A stretch of 64,000 nucleotides of DNA. Source: Batkoa obscura. Taxonomy: Eukaryota > Entomophthoromycota > Entomophthoromycetes > Entomophthorales > Batkoaceae. Positions 22,082 to 32,557 of the stretch are shown here, piece by piece. Numbering within the stretch: the first letter of the stretch is position 1; each line of letters opens with the position of its first letter. The stretch lies in NCBI GenBank assembly GCA_030770535.1, contig JASVEC010000008.1, positions 496,001 to 560,000 of the forward strand, in the 5' to 3' direction. The position numbers and the translations under genes are program-made. The notes beneath the pieces were generated by a model. That model was not told where the DNA came from. It was given only the letters and a program-made list of their open reading frames with translations, and searched no databases.

Positions 22082-22567
22082 ATTTTTTGTTGTCTTCGAT
22101 CTTATTACAATAAGAATTTGTTCAAAAGCATTGAGCTTCATTTTCAACTCTACTTTTTTAAAAACAAATTTAACACAACACAGCAGTCACAAGTTAATTT
22201 GTTCTAAAGGCAAAATTTTAAACTTTAAAAAAATCAAGTAATGATTGGCCCTAATTAGCTTGAATTTTCTACTTTAAGCCAATGACTTGGATTATTTAAG
22301 ATTCAATATTCCTACGATTAGCATAAAGGTTAACAAATTTCAAATTTTAGATTTTTAAAAAAGTGACGAAGGAATTGGTTGAAAGTAATAGAAATAAAAA
22401 AGTTAAACAAGTAAATAATAGAGAGATAAAAAAGAAGGTGCATAAAAGGATAAGGATATGGCATGGTATATGCTAGGGTGTAGAAATTGGTAAGGAGAAC
22501 TTAAAATTAATCCAATTAATCCAATTAAATGAACTAAAGTTTAGAAAAAAAAGATCTTAATATTGAG
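22082..22567. other. Spacer upstream of the carrier gene
   Basis: No frame or repeat recognised. Likely promoter and 5' UTR of the gene at 22568. Confidence 0.45.
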
Positions 22568-23730
22568 ATGAAAGTCAATCCCCCAAATACAGAAGGGATT
22601 CTAAAGTAGTTAGTTATAGATAATTATTAGTCTAATTAGTTAATTAAAGTAGATATAGGGGTGAACAAATCAAACATACGTTAGCTGGAGCCGGTGCTGG
22701 TTTAGTAGCATCCATAGTAACTTGTCCATTAGATGTAGTTAAAACTCGATTACAAAATCAAAGTAAAGTTATACCCGGTTCCACTTATTACAAAGGTGCT
22801 ATAGGTAATTTTTAAAAAAATGGATTCTAAATTAGTATTGATCTTTTTCAGCACCATTAAAGGTTATATTTAAAGAAGAAGGAATCAATGGGTTATATAG
22901 AGGATTGAATCCAACAATATTAGGATATTTGCCATCTTGGGCAATCTATTTTTCATGCTATCATGCTTTAAAACCTTGGTCAACTAATTTACTTGGTTGG
23001 GAATCTTGTCTAATTGTAATTTTTATTAGTTAATTTTTAACTTTAGGTAAAGAAGTCAATAGTTCATTTGTACATATGATTTCTGCCATGATAGCAGGTT
23101 GTATTTCGACCATAGCAACAACACCATTATGGGTCATAAAAACTCGAATTATGGTAATAAACTTAAATAAAATTTGTTTATATTAATTATTTAAAAGACA
23201 CAATCAAAAACGACCGTTTATTGTTATAATGGTACCATGGATGCCTTTAAAAAAATATGGTTGCAAGAAGGAATTTCTGGATTTTATAGAGGATTAGTAC
23301 CTTCTTTAATAGGTGTATCTCATGTCATTGTTCAATTCCCACTTTATGAAAGGCTGAAAGTGAAATTTGGTAAAATTAATGATATTTAAAAGAGATTCTG
23401 AAATTTAATAATCCATTTCAAGCTCCTAATGATAATAATGATGGAAAAATAGCTAAAGGAACAATATTAATGGCCTCTTCTATTTCCATTATGACCGCTT
23501 CTCTATGTACATATCCTCATGAAGTGGTTCGAACTCGATTACAAAATCAAACAAAACCACCGTATAAATATCTTGGGGTGAGACATGCCTGTTTCACTAT
23601 ATTTAAAGAAGAAGGAGCCTCTGCTTTTTATAAAGGATTTCCTACTAATTTATTAAGGACGGTACCAAGTACCACCTTAACTTTACTGACGTATGAGTTA
23701 TTATGTGAAAAATTAAGCCATTGGCTCTAG
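22568..23730 (+). CDS. Mitochondrial carrier, NAD+/pyrimidine-nucleotide type, six exons
   Basis: SLC25-family inner-membrane transporter. Proposed exons 22568-22605, 22659-22804, 22852-22995, 23047-23153, 23198-23369 and 23423-23730 join in frame to 304 residues, the usual length, with six helices in three repeats. The three signature motifs are PLDVVKTRLQ, PLWVIKTRIM and PHEVVRTRLQ. The second lacks the acid, and the third has the PHE-RTR form of the yeast NAD+ carriers Yia6/Yea6 and the pyrimidine-nucleotide carrier Rim2. GLYRG, GFYRG and AFYKG matrix motifs follow each repeat. SWAIYFSCY in helix 2 fits the NAD+/nucleotide clade. Introns are 44-53 nt. Exon 1 (MKVNPPNTEGILKGEQ) and the GTTGGG donor of intron 3 are the least certain parts. 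Alternatives within the clade (FAD/folate carrier) are less likely. Confidence 0.85.
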
Positions 23731-24080
23731 TTTTGTTATCTAATTTTAGTGTATTATTTAGTTGAGTGATGTCTTTGACAGCTTTTATTCTGGAGTTAAC
23801 TAACCAATGAACTAGTAGATGTTAATAGGAATCTTTAGATTTAATTTATTTTAATAAAAATGGAATATGTTGTAATATGTATTATTATTTTATATATTGT
23901 TTATTTTATTGATTATTCTAGCCTATTTTATAATGATGAAAATTTCAAAGATTATGGAGTTTAATTTGCTAAAAATCGAACACTTTAAGTTGAAAATAAA
24001 CAAAGGATTTAATTTATTTTTTTGAAGTAATTACTTTTGTTTTTAAAATAATATAATACTAATCAACATAGGGAAAAAAG
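23731..24080. other. Spacer, nothing recognised
   Basis: Short AT-rich gap between the carrier and the coiled-coil gene. Holds presumably the 3' UTR of one and the promoter of the other. Confidence 0.45.
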
Positions 24081-26199
24081 ATGGATGGCACGAATTCACA
24101 AAAGCATGAAAGCTCTAGGCTTTTAGCCTTGGAAAGGGAAAATAATATTTTGAAACAAGATTATAATGTAAGCAAATATACACATGATTAGAAAATGAAA
24201 TTAATTTAATCTAGAAACTTAAAAATGAAAGAGAACTTGCAAGAGAAGAGAACAAAATATTAAATGAAGAAAATAGCCAACTAAAACAAGAATTAAAAGT
24301 AAGAAGATTTATGCATAATTAGAATTCAGTATCAATTTAATCTAGAAACTCAAAAGCGAAAACAAAGCGTGGAGTAGAAATAACTTCAACTACTCAACTG
24401 ATAACTTCGTTGCCAAAGAATCGAGTGATGTTTCAGATAATAAGTTGAGACAGAGTTATGATCATTTGAAGCAAGAATATGAGCATGCTCAAAAATTATT
24501 CCTAAAAGAAGAACGGATACTGAAAGTAAAGAATGAAGAGATTAAAAAGCTAACAACAAAACTGTTCGCTTCTCAAAAGATTATTGAACAATATAAGAAA
24601 AATGAATCAGAGTTGCATTCGATAGCAGACGGTTTAACAAAAGAAGTCAAGGACAGAGATGAAAGGATAAAAGCTATTAAAAAATATTTAGGTAAAATAT
24701 TTAGTTATTAATATTTCAATAATTTAATTTATTTAAAGGAAATTCTACTAAAAATAGGAGCTCAAGCCAAGAAGGGGCTAAAGGTAATGAAAAACAAGAA
24801 ATCAAAAAGATCCTAAATAGTATGAATGATTATCAAGAAACTTATTGTAATCAGATGAGCTTCTTTGAATCTAAAGTAGCTGAAATTGAGTATGGGTTGG
24901 AAATGGTGAGTCTAATTAATCTTATTCAAGAGCCAATTAATAACATTTTAGTGCCAAGGGATCGAGGAAAAGGATGGAAGAAATAATGATGATGGTATAT
25001 TAAAAGGGATCAAAGATTTGGAGGCCGATATTGAATTTCATAATGGACAAGTAAATAGGTATATGAGCGAGATGAACTCTGAAATTAAAAATAAGAGCGG
25101 TGATTTGCTAAACCATATGAAAGATCAGTTGGAAAAAGTTTTAGATCTTACGAGGAAGAAAGAGGTGGAGAACAAAGCATATAGAGATATGGTAACAAAT
25201 TAAGTTTATTTTAATTGTAGATCTTAATTTTATTAGGTAAAATGGCAAAGGGAAGTTATGAGTTCTAAATTAAATGGGATGAATAACGATATCATGAGTG
25301 GCATAAGTTTGAATATTGCTAAATTGGAAGAGGTGAGGGCGAGGATAAAAGAGGAAAATTTAAAAGAAAAGGAAATTACGAAAGTAAAAGTTGAAGAGTT
25401 TAGAAAAGAAATTTATAAAACTCAAAGTCAATTGGAAGTAGTTTATAAAAAGGTAGAAGAAATGAACAATCAAAGTTTAAGCGAGTATAGAAAACAAAGT
25501 GAAGAATTAAAACAAAAGGCATTGGAAATGTCTCATAGCTTGGAAAGGGCGATGAAAAATAAAATTTCTAGAATAAATGGTATAGAAACGATGAATCTAT
25601 CTGAATTAAGTGAGTATAGTGAAATGAAAAAGGCGCATGTGGAGTTTAAGCAACAGATAATAATAAAAGGATTGGAACTCACTGAGCATGCTTTGAATTA
25701 TTGTAAATTCGGGAATAAGGAAGTGGATAGTCATATTGATGAACAAAGGGCATCGTTGGAATGTATTAAGAATAAAATTGAGTCAATGAGAGAGTATATT
25801 AACGGAAGTGGTATTTTGAGCATAGAAAATAATGAAGAAAGGCTTGAAGATGTATTAAATGTGAATGATAAGTTAAAAAGAGCATTTAGTCAAGTGACCG
25901 AGAATACATTTAATTATCAGAAAGGTGCCGAGAATGAAAAAATAAAAGAGATTGAGAGGTTACAAAAGATTAATCAATTTGTTAAAGAAATCAAAGATAT
26001 GGAAATTAATCTGGATTCAGAAATAAATAAGCTCCATTTAATACAGAGTGATGTCACAAATATTCCAACTCTGTTATTAAATTTTAATGAATTTTCTATT
26101 TCTACTCTGGAATGGCAGTATCCTAAGTCTTGGAAATTAACGGAGGAAAGGAAAAGTTATATCCAACAACCTCATGCTGAAAAAAAGAAGGATAGTTGA
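24081..26199 (+). CDS. Long coiled-coil protein, six exons
   Basis: Exons 24081-24167, 24215-24298, 24346-24691, 24739-24905, 24952-25191 and 25237-26199 join in frame to 628 residues. Almost the whole protein is charged, Glu/Lys-rich heptad sequence, for example LKNERELAREENKILNEE in exon 2 and LEEVRARIKEENLKEKEI in exon 6, so extended parallel or antiparallel coiled coil is expected. I see no motor, membrane or catalytic domain. The C-terminus (WQYPKSWKLTEERKSYIQQP) is less charged and could be a small binding tail. Candidate roles are cytoskeletal, spindle or septum scaffolds, but composition alone cannot decide. Exons 1-3 begin or end with related heptads, and introns 1 and 2 are similar in sequence, a sign of tandem exon duplication. 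Confidence 0.8.
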
Positions 26200-27402
26200 T
26201 AGGATTTTACAATTGAATGAACTAATAAATAAAAGCAGCTTATTTAAACGTCAACTTAATTGTTTTGTCGTTTTAGTATTTGAAGGAATTTAATCATTTG
26301 ATTTAACTAAAATAATTTCTTAAAATATAAGTAAATTTATGCTTCTTTTTGGATAATGCGACATTTCACTATAAAAGTTAATGATTATTTAATAAATCTT
26401 ATACAAGGCTTATACTTTAATTAATGCCAGCTAATAATAAGCCGTTATATAATCTGGATTTATGACAATTTTTTATATTTTTATTTATTTTCTATCCTGT
26501 AAAGTAACCCGAAGTATTAGATACCAACAAAATAAGCTAATATTGTAATCAAGTTTTATGCCACTTTTGACACAAAAACAAAATATCGAATAAAAATAGT
26601 TTTGGAGTTGGGCTGATAGTAAAGTAGTTACAAAATATCAACACTATCTTCTTGATCATATAATATGAGTATATTCTCCATGACCAAAAGCTACTGTTAA
26701 CCACTAAAGTTGTAAAATTTTAGCTAACAAAATTAGTTTCTGATCTATATATTTCATTATAAGTTAACCCAATTAGCTAATACTTTCGGACTTTGCTGGT
26801 TAACTGTATCATAATGGTCATAATATATATATTCGGATTATTCGCTTTAGAGGTTGGTTACAGCTGCGATTTTTCAAAAGTTAGTTGTATTCAAGAGGCT
26901 AATTAAAGTTAAGAGCTTAAGTAATAGAGCCTTAAAACTATGATAACAAATGGAAATTAGATACCAAAGCTGAAGTTTTTTAGTCTTTAATCCAAGTTAT
27001 AGCTAATCCCTAATAAAAATTTTAAGCAATTAAGATAAAGTACACAAACCCTTTTTTATAATTTAATTTAGTTAATTTTTGTTAATAAAGCCCTTAGAAG
27101 TAGCTACATTACCCTTATAATAGTTAAAAAGGTACAGTGCATAAAAAATGAAAGATTAAATTACTATTTAAGGCAAATAGTAGCTTAATTTGAGTGTTCT
27201 TATTTTTATTAAAAGATTAAATAGAAAGCTATTTCGCTAAATATTAAAGTACTTTTAAGTATAAATACCATTAAAAATATTTGAATATTCCTAAAGTAGT
27301 TACTCTTTAATTTATATAGTACCATGGCTTACAGAAGTAAATAATCTAAAAACCAGGCTTCGCACGTTTAAGCTTAATTGATATTTATAAAAAGAGACAT
27401 AT
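26200..27402. other. Spacer, nothing recognised
   Basis: 1.2 kb without a supported gene, somewhat less AT-extreme than the TE-rich parts. No repeat is seen. Confidence 0.45.
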
Positions 27403-27501
27403 GGGGATGTTTTTTTTGGTTTCATTATTTTTTCCACTTTTTAAATACTATTTGAGCGGAAAGATTGTTAGTGAAATTCTTAAACAAAAAAATACATCCA
27501 C
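27403..27501 (-). mobile_element. ~98-bp GGGGATGT MITE
   Basis: GGGGATGTTTTTTTTGG to AATACATCCAC, flanked by ATAT (27399-27402 and 27502-27505). Confidence 0.85.
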
Positions 27502-28285
27502 ATATGGTTTATTTGAAACAATCGGCGGTATTTGTTATTAGTATTACAATAAAACATTGAATAAAAGGGTGGAAAATTCGATCACTTAACTTTAAAATAA
27601 ACTATTAACTTTAAGCAAATAATTGAGTTTAATTAAAAAATTCCGAAAACAAGGCAATTATTATAAGGTGATGTAACTTGAGACTTTTTTTTACTAAATT
27701 TAATTATTTTAATAAAAAAATGCAGCTATTTTTAATCAAGGATCATCTTCGGATTTGGACTTTCATGAACTAAAAAATAATTGACATACAATCGGATAGT
27801 TTATTAAAACTATGCCTTGGATTATAATTTTCTTATTTTAAACTTAAATTAATAGGTTTTATATTAATAACGAAGTGTTGAGTTTACAGTTTAAAAATAG
27901 TTCAATTTAGTTATTAATATTGAGTATTAAGGTTTTTAGATTTTAAACAAGGATACAGTGCTATAACTTGGCTACTTTATTATATACTCGAAGATATAAA
28001 CAAACAAAAGTGAATAAATAAATTTTTGTTTTATTATATATTACTTATTTTGCTTTATTTATTCCAATATCAATATAGTCATATAAAAACATATACAGAA
28101 TCCAGGCTTTGTAGAATGAATTGGTTCAAGAATTTGCATAGATAATTAAACTAAAATCTCCACAAGCTTAACTTTGAACTTTTAAAGTTAATTTTAAAAT
28201 TAAATCATATTTCAACTCAATTAGATTCCTTGTAATGCCATTGTAAAGTTACTATTGAGTTTCAGCGAACGTTATTTAGGGTAGG
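27502..28285. other. Spacer upstream of WOPR paralog 3
   Basis: No gene or repeat recognised; likely regulatory DNA for the gene at 28346. Confidence 0.45.
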
Positions 28286-28293
28286 TATAAAAA
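28286..28293 (+). promoter_or_regulatory. TATA box of WOPR paralog 3
   Basis: TATAAAAA 60 nt before the ATG at 28346. Confidence 0.5.
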
Positions 28294-28345
28294 ACTATAA
28301 AAAGAAGGAACAGTAAACTCTAATGGGATTATATTATATACACAA

Positions 28346-29035
28346 ATGCTAACTAACCCAAAATTATCTATATTTCATGGCTATATTGAAAATTATAAAG
28401 ATGCCTTGATCGTCATCGAAGCATCCCGTTTAGGCTACTTAAGTTTAATTAAACGAAGATTGGACTCTAATGAAAAGAAATTGATTAATCCAGGGGCTTG
28501 TTTTGTGTGGGAAGAAAGTAGTTCTAGTATATGTCGCTGGACAGATGGTAAATCATGGTCAAAATCAAGGTATTATAAAGGCTTTTTTAGCTATTACGAG
28601 AGAACAAATAAAAACAATAAGAATAATGATGAATACTCGAATCTAATAAAAAGGACATATACAATTCAAGGGATCGATGATAGAAAATTCCAGTTAGTAA
28701 ACTATGTATACAATGATAAATCAAAACATTGCGATCTCTTAAGGCCTAGAAATTCCTCCTTAAAGCAACTTGATATCCCTGAAAATTATTATTTTAAGAA
28801 AGATGTACTAGAAGTTAAGAAGTTTACTAGCGATAATGAAGCTAGTAATGCTTCATCGCTATATAAGAAAGATAACAATATAAACTCATTAAGTAATTCG
28901 AACTCTCCTTTACCCCATTCACTTCAAGAAACTTTTGGTTTGACAACATCAAGCTACTTGTTGGAATGTCCAATTGATAATACCTTAGATTTTGAAGATA
29001 AGAAAATTATCTCCTTGTTTGAAATTAAATTGTAA
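28346..29035 (+). CDS. WOPR-domain (Gti1/Pac2 family) regulator, paralog 3
   Basis: 229 residues, single exon. WOPRa: FHGYIENYKDALIVIEAS (10-27), PGACFVWEES (49-58), CRWTDGKSWSKSRYYKGFF (63-81). WOPRb: LIKRTYTIQGIDDRKFQLV (100-118). It is clearly the closest relative of the minus-strand gene at 10244: both share the block that starts LLECP and the final motif ending in SLF-IKL/IEL, plus the Asn-rich linker, so the two derive from a duplication. Predicted nuclear DNA-binding switch regulator. The 3' end lies only 316 bp from the transposon stack at 29352. Confidence 0.9.
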   Translation: MLTNPKLSIFHGYIENYKDALIVIEASRLGYLSLIKRRLDSNEKKLINPGACFVWEESSSSICRWTDGKSWSKSRYYKGFFSYYERTNKNNKNNDEYSNLIKRTYTIQGIDDRKFQLVNYVYNDKSKHCDLLRPRNSSLKQLDIPENYYFKKDVLEVKKFTSDNEASNASSLYKKDNNINSLSNSNSPLPHSLQETFGLTTSSYLLECPIDNTLDFEDKKIISLFEIKL

Positions 29036-29351
29036 CATAGCTAATAAAAAATTAAATATAAATAGCATCCAACAGTTATGAATAGACGATCATTAATTTT
29101 TCATAATATATTCTTTATACTTATTTTAAAATAGCTAACTTTTATTTTTGTCAAGGCCTCAAGTCTTGTTTTTTTGGTACAATATATTTCCTTGAAGGCT
29201 AATTATAGTAACTCAGCATATCCTTAGGGGTTATTGAAATGCTGCAATTGATGGTATGGATCACTTTGAGCCTGATTCAGTTTTAATACTCTTACTAAGA
29301 ATCAAAAACAGTTTGTAACCTACGTTTCAATAAAACTATTTTTGGTATAAT
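29036..29351. other. Spacer, nothing recognised
   Basis: AT-rich gap between the WOPR gene and the left end of transposon copy 1. Confidence 0.45.
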
Positions 29352-29537
29352 GGGGATGTCCAAATTAGTTTCGGAATTTGCTTAAAAATTAATCCAAATT
29401 TTAGATTTTTAAATTTATAAGTCTTTAATGTATAATTAATTAAATCCAAAAAGCTTAAAATTGAATAAAAAAATTTAGCTTAGAAGACTTGTTTTAATTG
29501 TTTTATTTTTTTTAAACAACTAATTTTTTAATTATAT

Positions 29538-29634
29538 GGAGATGTATTTTTGTGTTTGAGAATTTTACTAGCAATTTTTCCACTCAAATAGCGCTTAAAA
29601 GATAGAAAAAGTAATGAAGCCAAAAAAACACCCC
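29538..29634 (+). mobile_element. ~98-bp GGGGATGT MITE inside transposon copy 1
   Basis: GGAGATGTATTTTTGTG to AAAAACACCCC. Flanks ATAT (29534-29537) and ATAC (29635-29638). Transposon copy 2 lacks it at the same place, so it is an insertion. Confidence 0.83.
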
Positions 29635-29768
29635 ATACGTTTTATGTTATTTTTATTAAATATTTAAAAGATATATAATATATAAATATATAGTTATTTG
29701 ACTTTATTTTTTGTTAAAGTAAAAACAAAATACAAGCTTTTATAATTAAACTTTAAAATAATTTTTTT

Positions 29769-30603
29769 TGAAATTTTAATACAATAAAGAAAGCATCTTA
29801 TATAAACATTATAATTCATTTACATCAATTTTAATAACCATTTATAATAACCCAGAGTTTGTAAAATTTTATAATAAAACAAGAAAAAAAATTAAGTTTA
29901 TTATTGATAATAATAAATTTAATAAAGTAACGTATAAAATTAGTGCTTTAAAGGAAACAGGAAATAAAAACCGATAAGTAGCATTATCATTAATTATAGC
30001 TTTAGTGTATTGTTTTGATAAATGTAAAAGTTTTGGGTTTAATATAAATAAAAATCAATATGACTATTTAAAATAATTAATAATAAAATACCAATATTAT
30101 AACTTATTATTAAAAACACAAAAAAAATAAAAATAAGTAAATCAAAATTATTATACAATATTTACTTAATAATTAACTATTTTATCAAAATTTAATAAAT
30201 AATAAAAATGATAAATATTTAGTAAATAATATATATATATATTAAATAAAAGTAAAAAAATAATATATAGTAAATATTTTAATAATTCAAAAGATAAACC
30301 AGTAGCTAGGTTAATATTTTTTAAATATATACCAAGTAATTTTAAAAATCTAGCAAAAAAACAGATTTATGTAATATATATGCCCAGTATGCAATTAGAA
30401 AGAATTATTTAATAAAACAAGTAGAGCAATAAAAAATAAAACAAAGATAAAAAAACCTTTTAATAACAAAAAAAAAGTTATACAAATTATGTAAATTTTA
30501 TGTTAATATTTAAAAAAACATATTTAATAAAATTGCCAAAAAATTAAATAATGAAATTTATACAATAATTCTAAATTTTAAATTTTAAACAAAATATGGA
30601 AAT
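29769..30603 (+). pseudogene. Transposase remnant of copy 1
   Basis: Aligns by eye with the transposase of copies 2 and 3 (aaacaggaaataaaaac..., cagatttatgtaatatatatgc...). It has many stops and lost codons, and the corresponding start ATG is ATA. It ends at the LTR junction, and the last ~100 bp of the gene resume at 41567-41668. Not functional. Confidence 0.75.
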
Positions 30604-31249
30604 TGTGAAGATTGATACTTAATGGTTGGAGTTTGTGAAAGCCGGTACTCAGTAATAGAAGTTAAAAGCTACTCTTGCTTAATTAACTTGCCTTGAGTCG
30701 AAGGGTCTTAGTTTATGTAACTAAGATAGACTTAACTCAATAGAAATAGTATGTAATAAGCTATGAATTATGTAAAACAAATACAATGGAAGGTACTACT
30801 GTAAAATCTATGTGAGACGTTGTCAGAAAGACTTAATGACTTTATTAATGATACGTTATCAGGGAGTAATCCAATTAAAAAAGCCTCAAGTTATTATGTT
30901 GAAGAATCTCTTTTATACTCCAACTGGGTGGCTATATATAAGGAACACTATAGTAGTTGTTCCTTATTATAGTTGCCAAGTATGGACATTAAAACGTGGA
31001 CAATAAGTTCTTCACGATCAAGTGGTAGCAATTCTCACAGCAAATCTATATAAGGAACTCTGAATTGATTATCATATTATAATCAATCCTAGAGCTAATG
31101 AACCGATATTTGGGGGTGTCCGAATTGGTTTCAGAATTTAACTAGAAATTAATCCAAATTTTAAGTTTTTAAATTTGTAAGTCTTTAATGTATGATCAGC
31201 TAAATTTAAAAAGCTTAAAACTAAATATAAAAATTTAACTTAAAGACTT

Positions 31250-31302
31250 ATTTTATTTATTTTATTTTATTTTATTTTATTTTATTTTATTTTATTTTAT
31301 TT
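31250..31302. repeat. (TTTTA)n microsatellite
   Basis: About ten tandem TTTTA units inside transposon copy 2, absent from copies 1 and 3. Confidence 0.9.
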
Positions 31303-31317
31303 TTTTGATTATATGTT

Positions 31318-31676
31318 TATGAAAGTTAGTACTCAGTAATTGGAGTTAGAGGCAGTTCTAGTTTAGTTAACTGGGTGTAAGTCAAAAGGCCTTAGTTTAT
31401 GTAGCTAAGATAGACTTAAATCAATAGGAGTAATACGCAATAAGCTACGAGCTATGTAAAATAAATAGAATACAGGATACTACTGTAAAATCTACATAAG
31501 ATATTGTCAGAAAGATTTAGTGGCTTTATTAAAAGTAAAATATTAGGGAACAATTTAATTAAAAAGCCTTGAGCTATTATGTTGAAGAATCTATTTTATA
31601 CTCAACTAGTTTTGTAAACAAGTTAAGTGATTATTATGCGATAATCAATCACAGAGATGATGAAACGATATTTCAC
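31318..31676 (-). mobile_element. Old LTR fragment inside transposon copy 2
   Basis: 359 bp of diverged, shortened LTR ending GATATTTCACA, followed by GTGT, with GTTT on the left. The same insertion at the same place is seen in copy 3 (51840-52153), so it was carried by the transposon lineage. Fossil. Confidence 0.75.
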
Positions 31677-32004
31677 AGTGTTTTGTATTTTTTATTAAAT
31701 ATTCAATAGCTATATAATATATAATTATATAGTTATTTGACTTTATTTTTTATCAAAATAAAAACAAAATGCAAGCTTTTATAACTAAACTTCGAAATGG
31801 AATTTCTAAAGACTTTAATACGGTAGGGAGAAGCACATTATATAAACATTGTAATTCATTTACATCAATTTTAGCAACTATTTACAATAGCCCAAAGTTT
31901 ATGGAATTTTATAATAAAACAAAAAAAAGAAAAGAAATATTATTAAATTTTACTATTAATAATAACAAACTTAATCAAGCAATGTATAAAATTAGTACTT
32001 TAAG

Positions 32005-32471
32005 GTGTGAAAGTTGATACTTAGTGGCCGAAGTTAAAAGCTACTCTTGCTTAATTAACTTGCCTTGAGTCGAAGGGTCTTAGTTTATATAACTAAGGTA
32101 GACTTAACTTAATAGAAATAGTATGTAGTAAGCTACAAATTATGTAAAACAAATACAATGGAAGATACTACTATAAAATCTATATCAGATGTTGTCAGAA
32201 AGACTTAGTGACTTTATTAATGATACGTTATCAGGGAGTAATCCAATTAAAAAAACCTGGAGTTATCATATTGAAGAATCTCTTTTATACTCCAATAAAT
32301 ATGGATATTAATACGAGAGGATGTTATTCCTTGCAATATGAAGTTAGAAATTCTCGCAGCAAATCAAAATAAGGGACTCTGACTTGATTGTATTTGAACT
32401 TGAGAACACAGCAACTTAAGTGATTGTTGCGTTATAATCAATCCGAGAGCTAAATAAAGCAATATTTCACA
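32005..32471 (-). repeat. 3' LTR of the Ty3/gypsy element
   Basis: Begins TGTGAAAG and ends TTTCACA as read on the plus strand. Essentially the same as the LTR at 39188-39653. Confidence 0.93.
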
Positions 32472-32557
32472 TTTCCCTCCCTATGATTTGATGTAGTGAA
32501 TTTTTATGATTTACTTACCAAGAGCAATTTGACTAGTTACGAATTGTACTCATTGAA

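Noticed and set aside
23370-23392. An ultrashort 23-nt intron in the carrier gene
   Set aside because: A 53-nt intron ending at TTTCAAG (23422) keeps the frame too and has the size of the other introns, so it is preferred.
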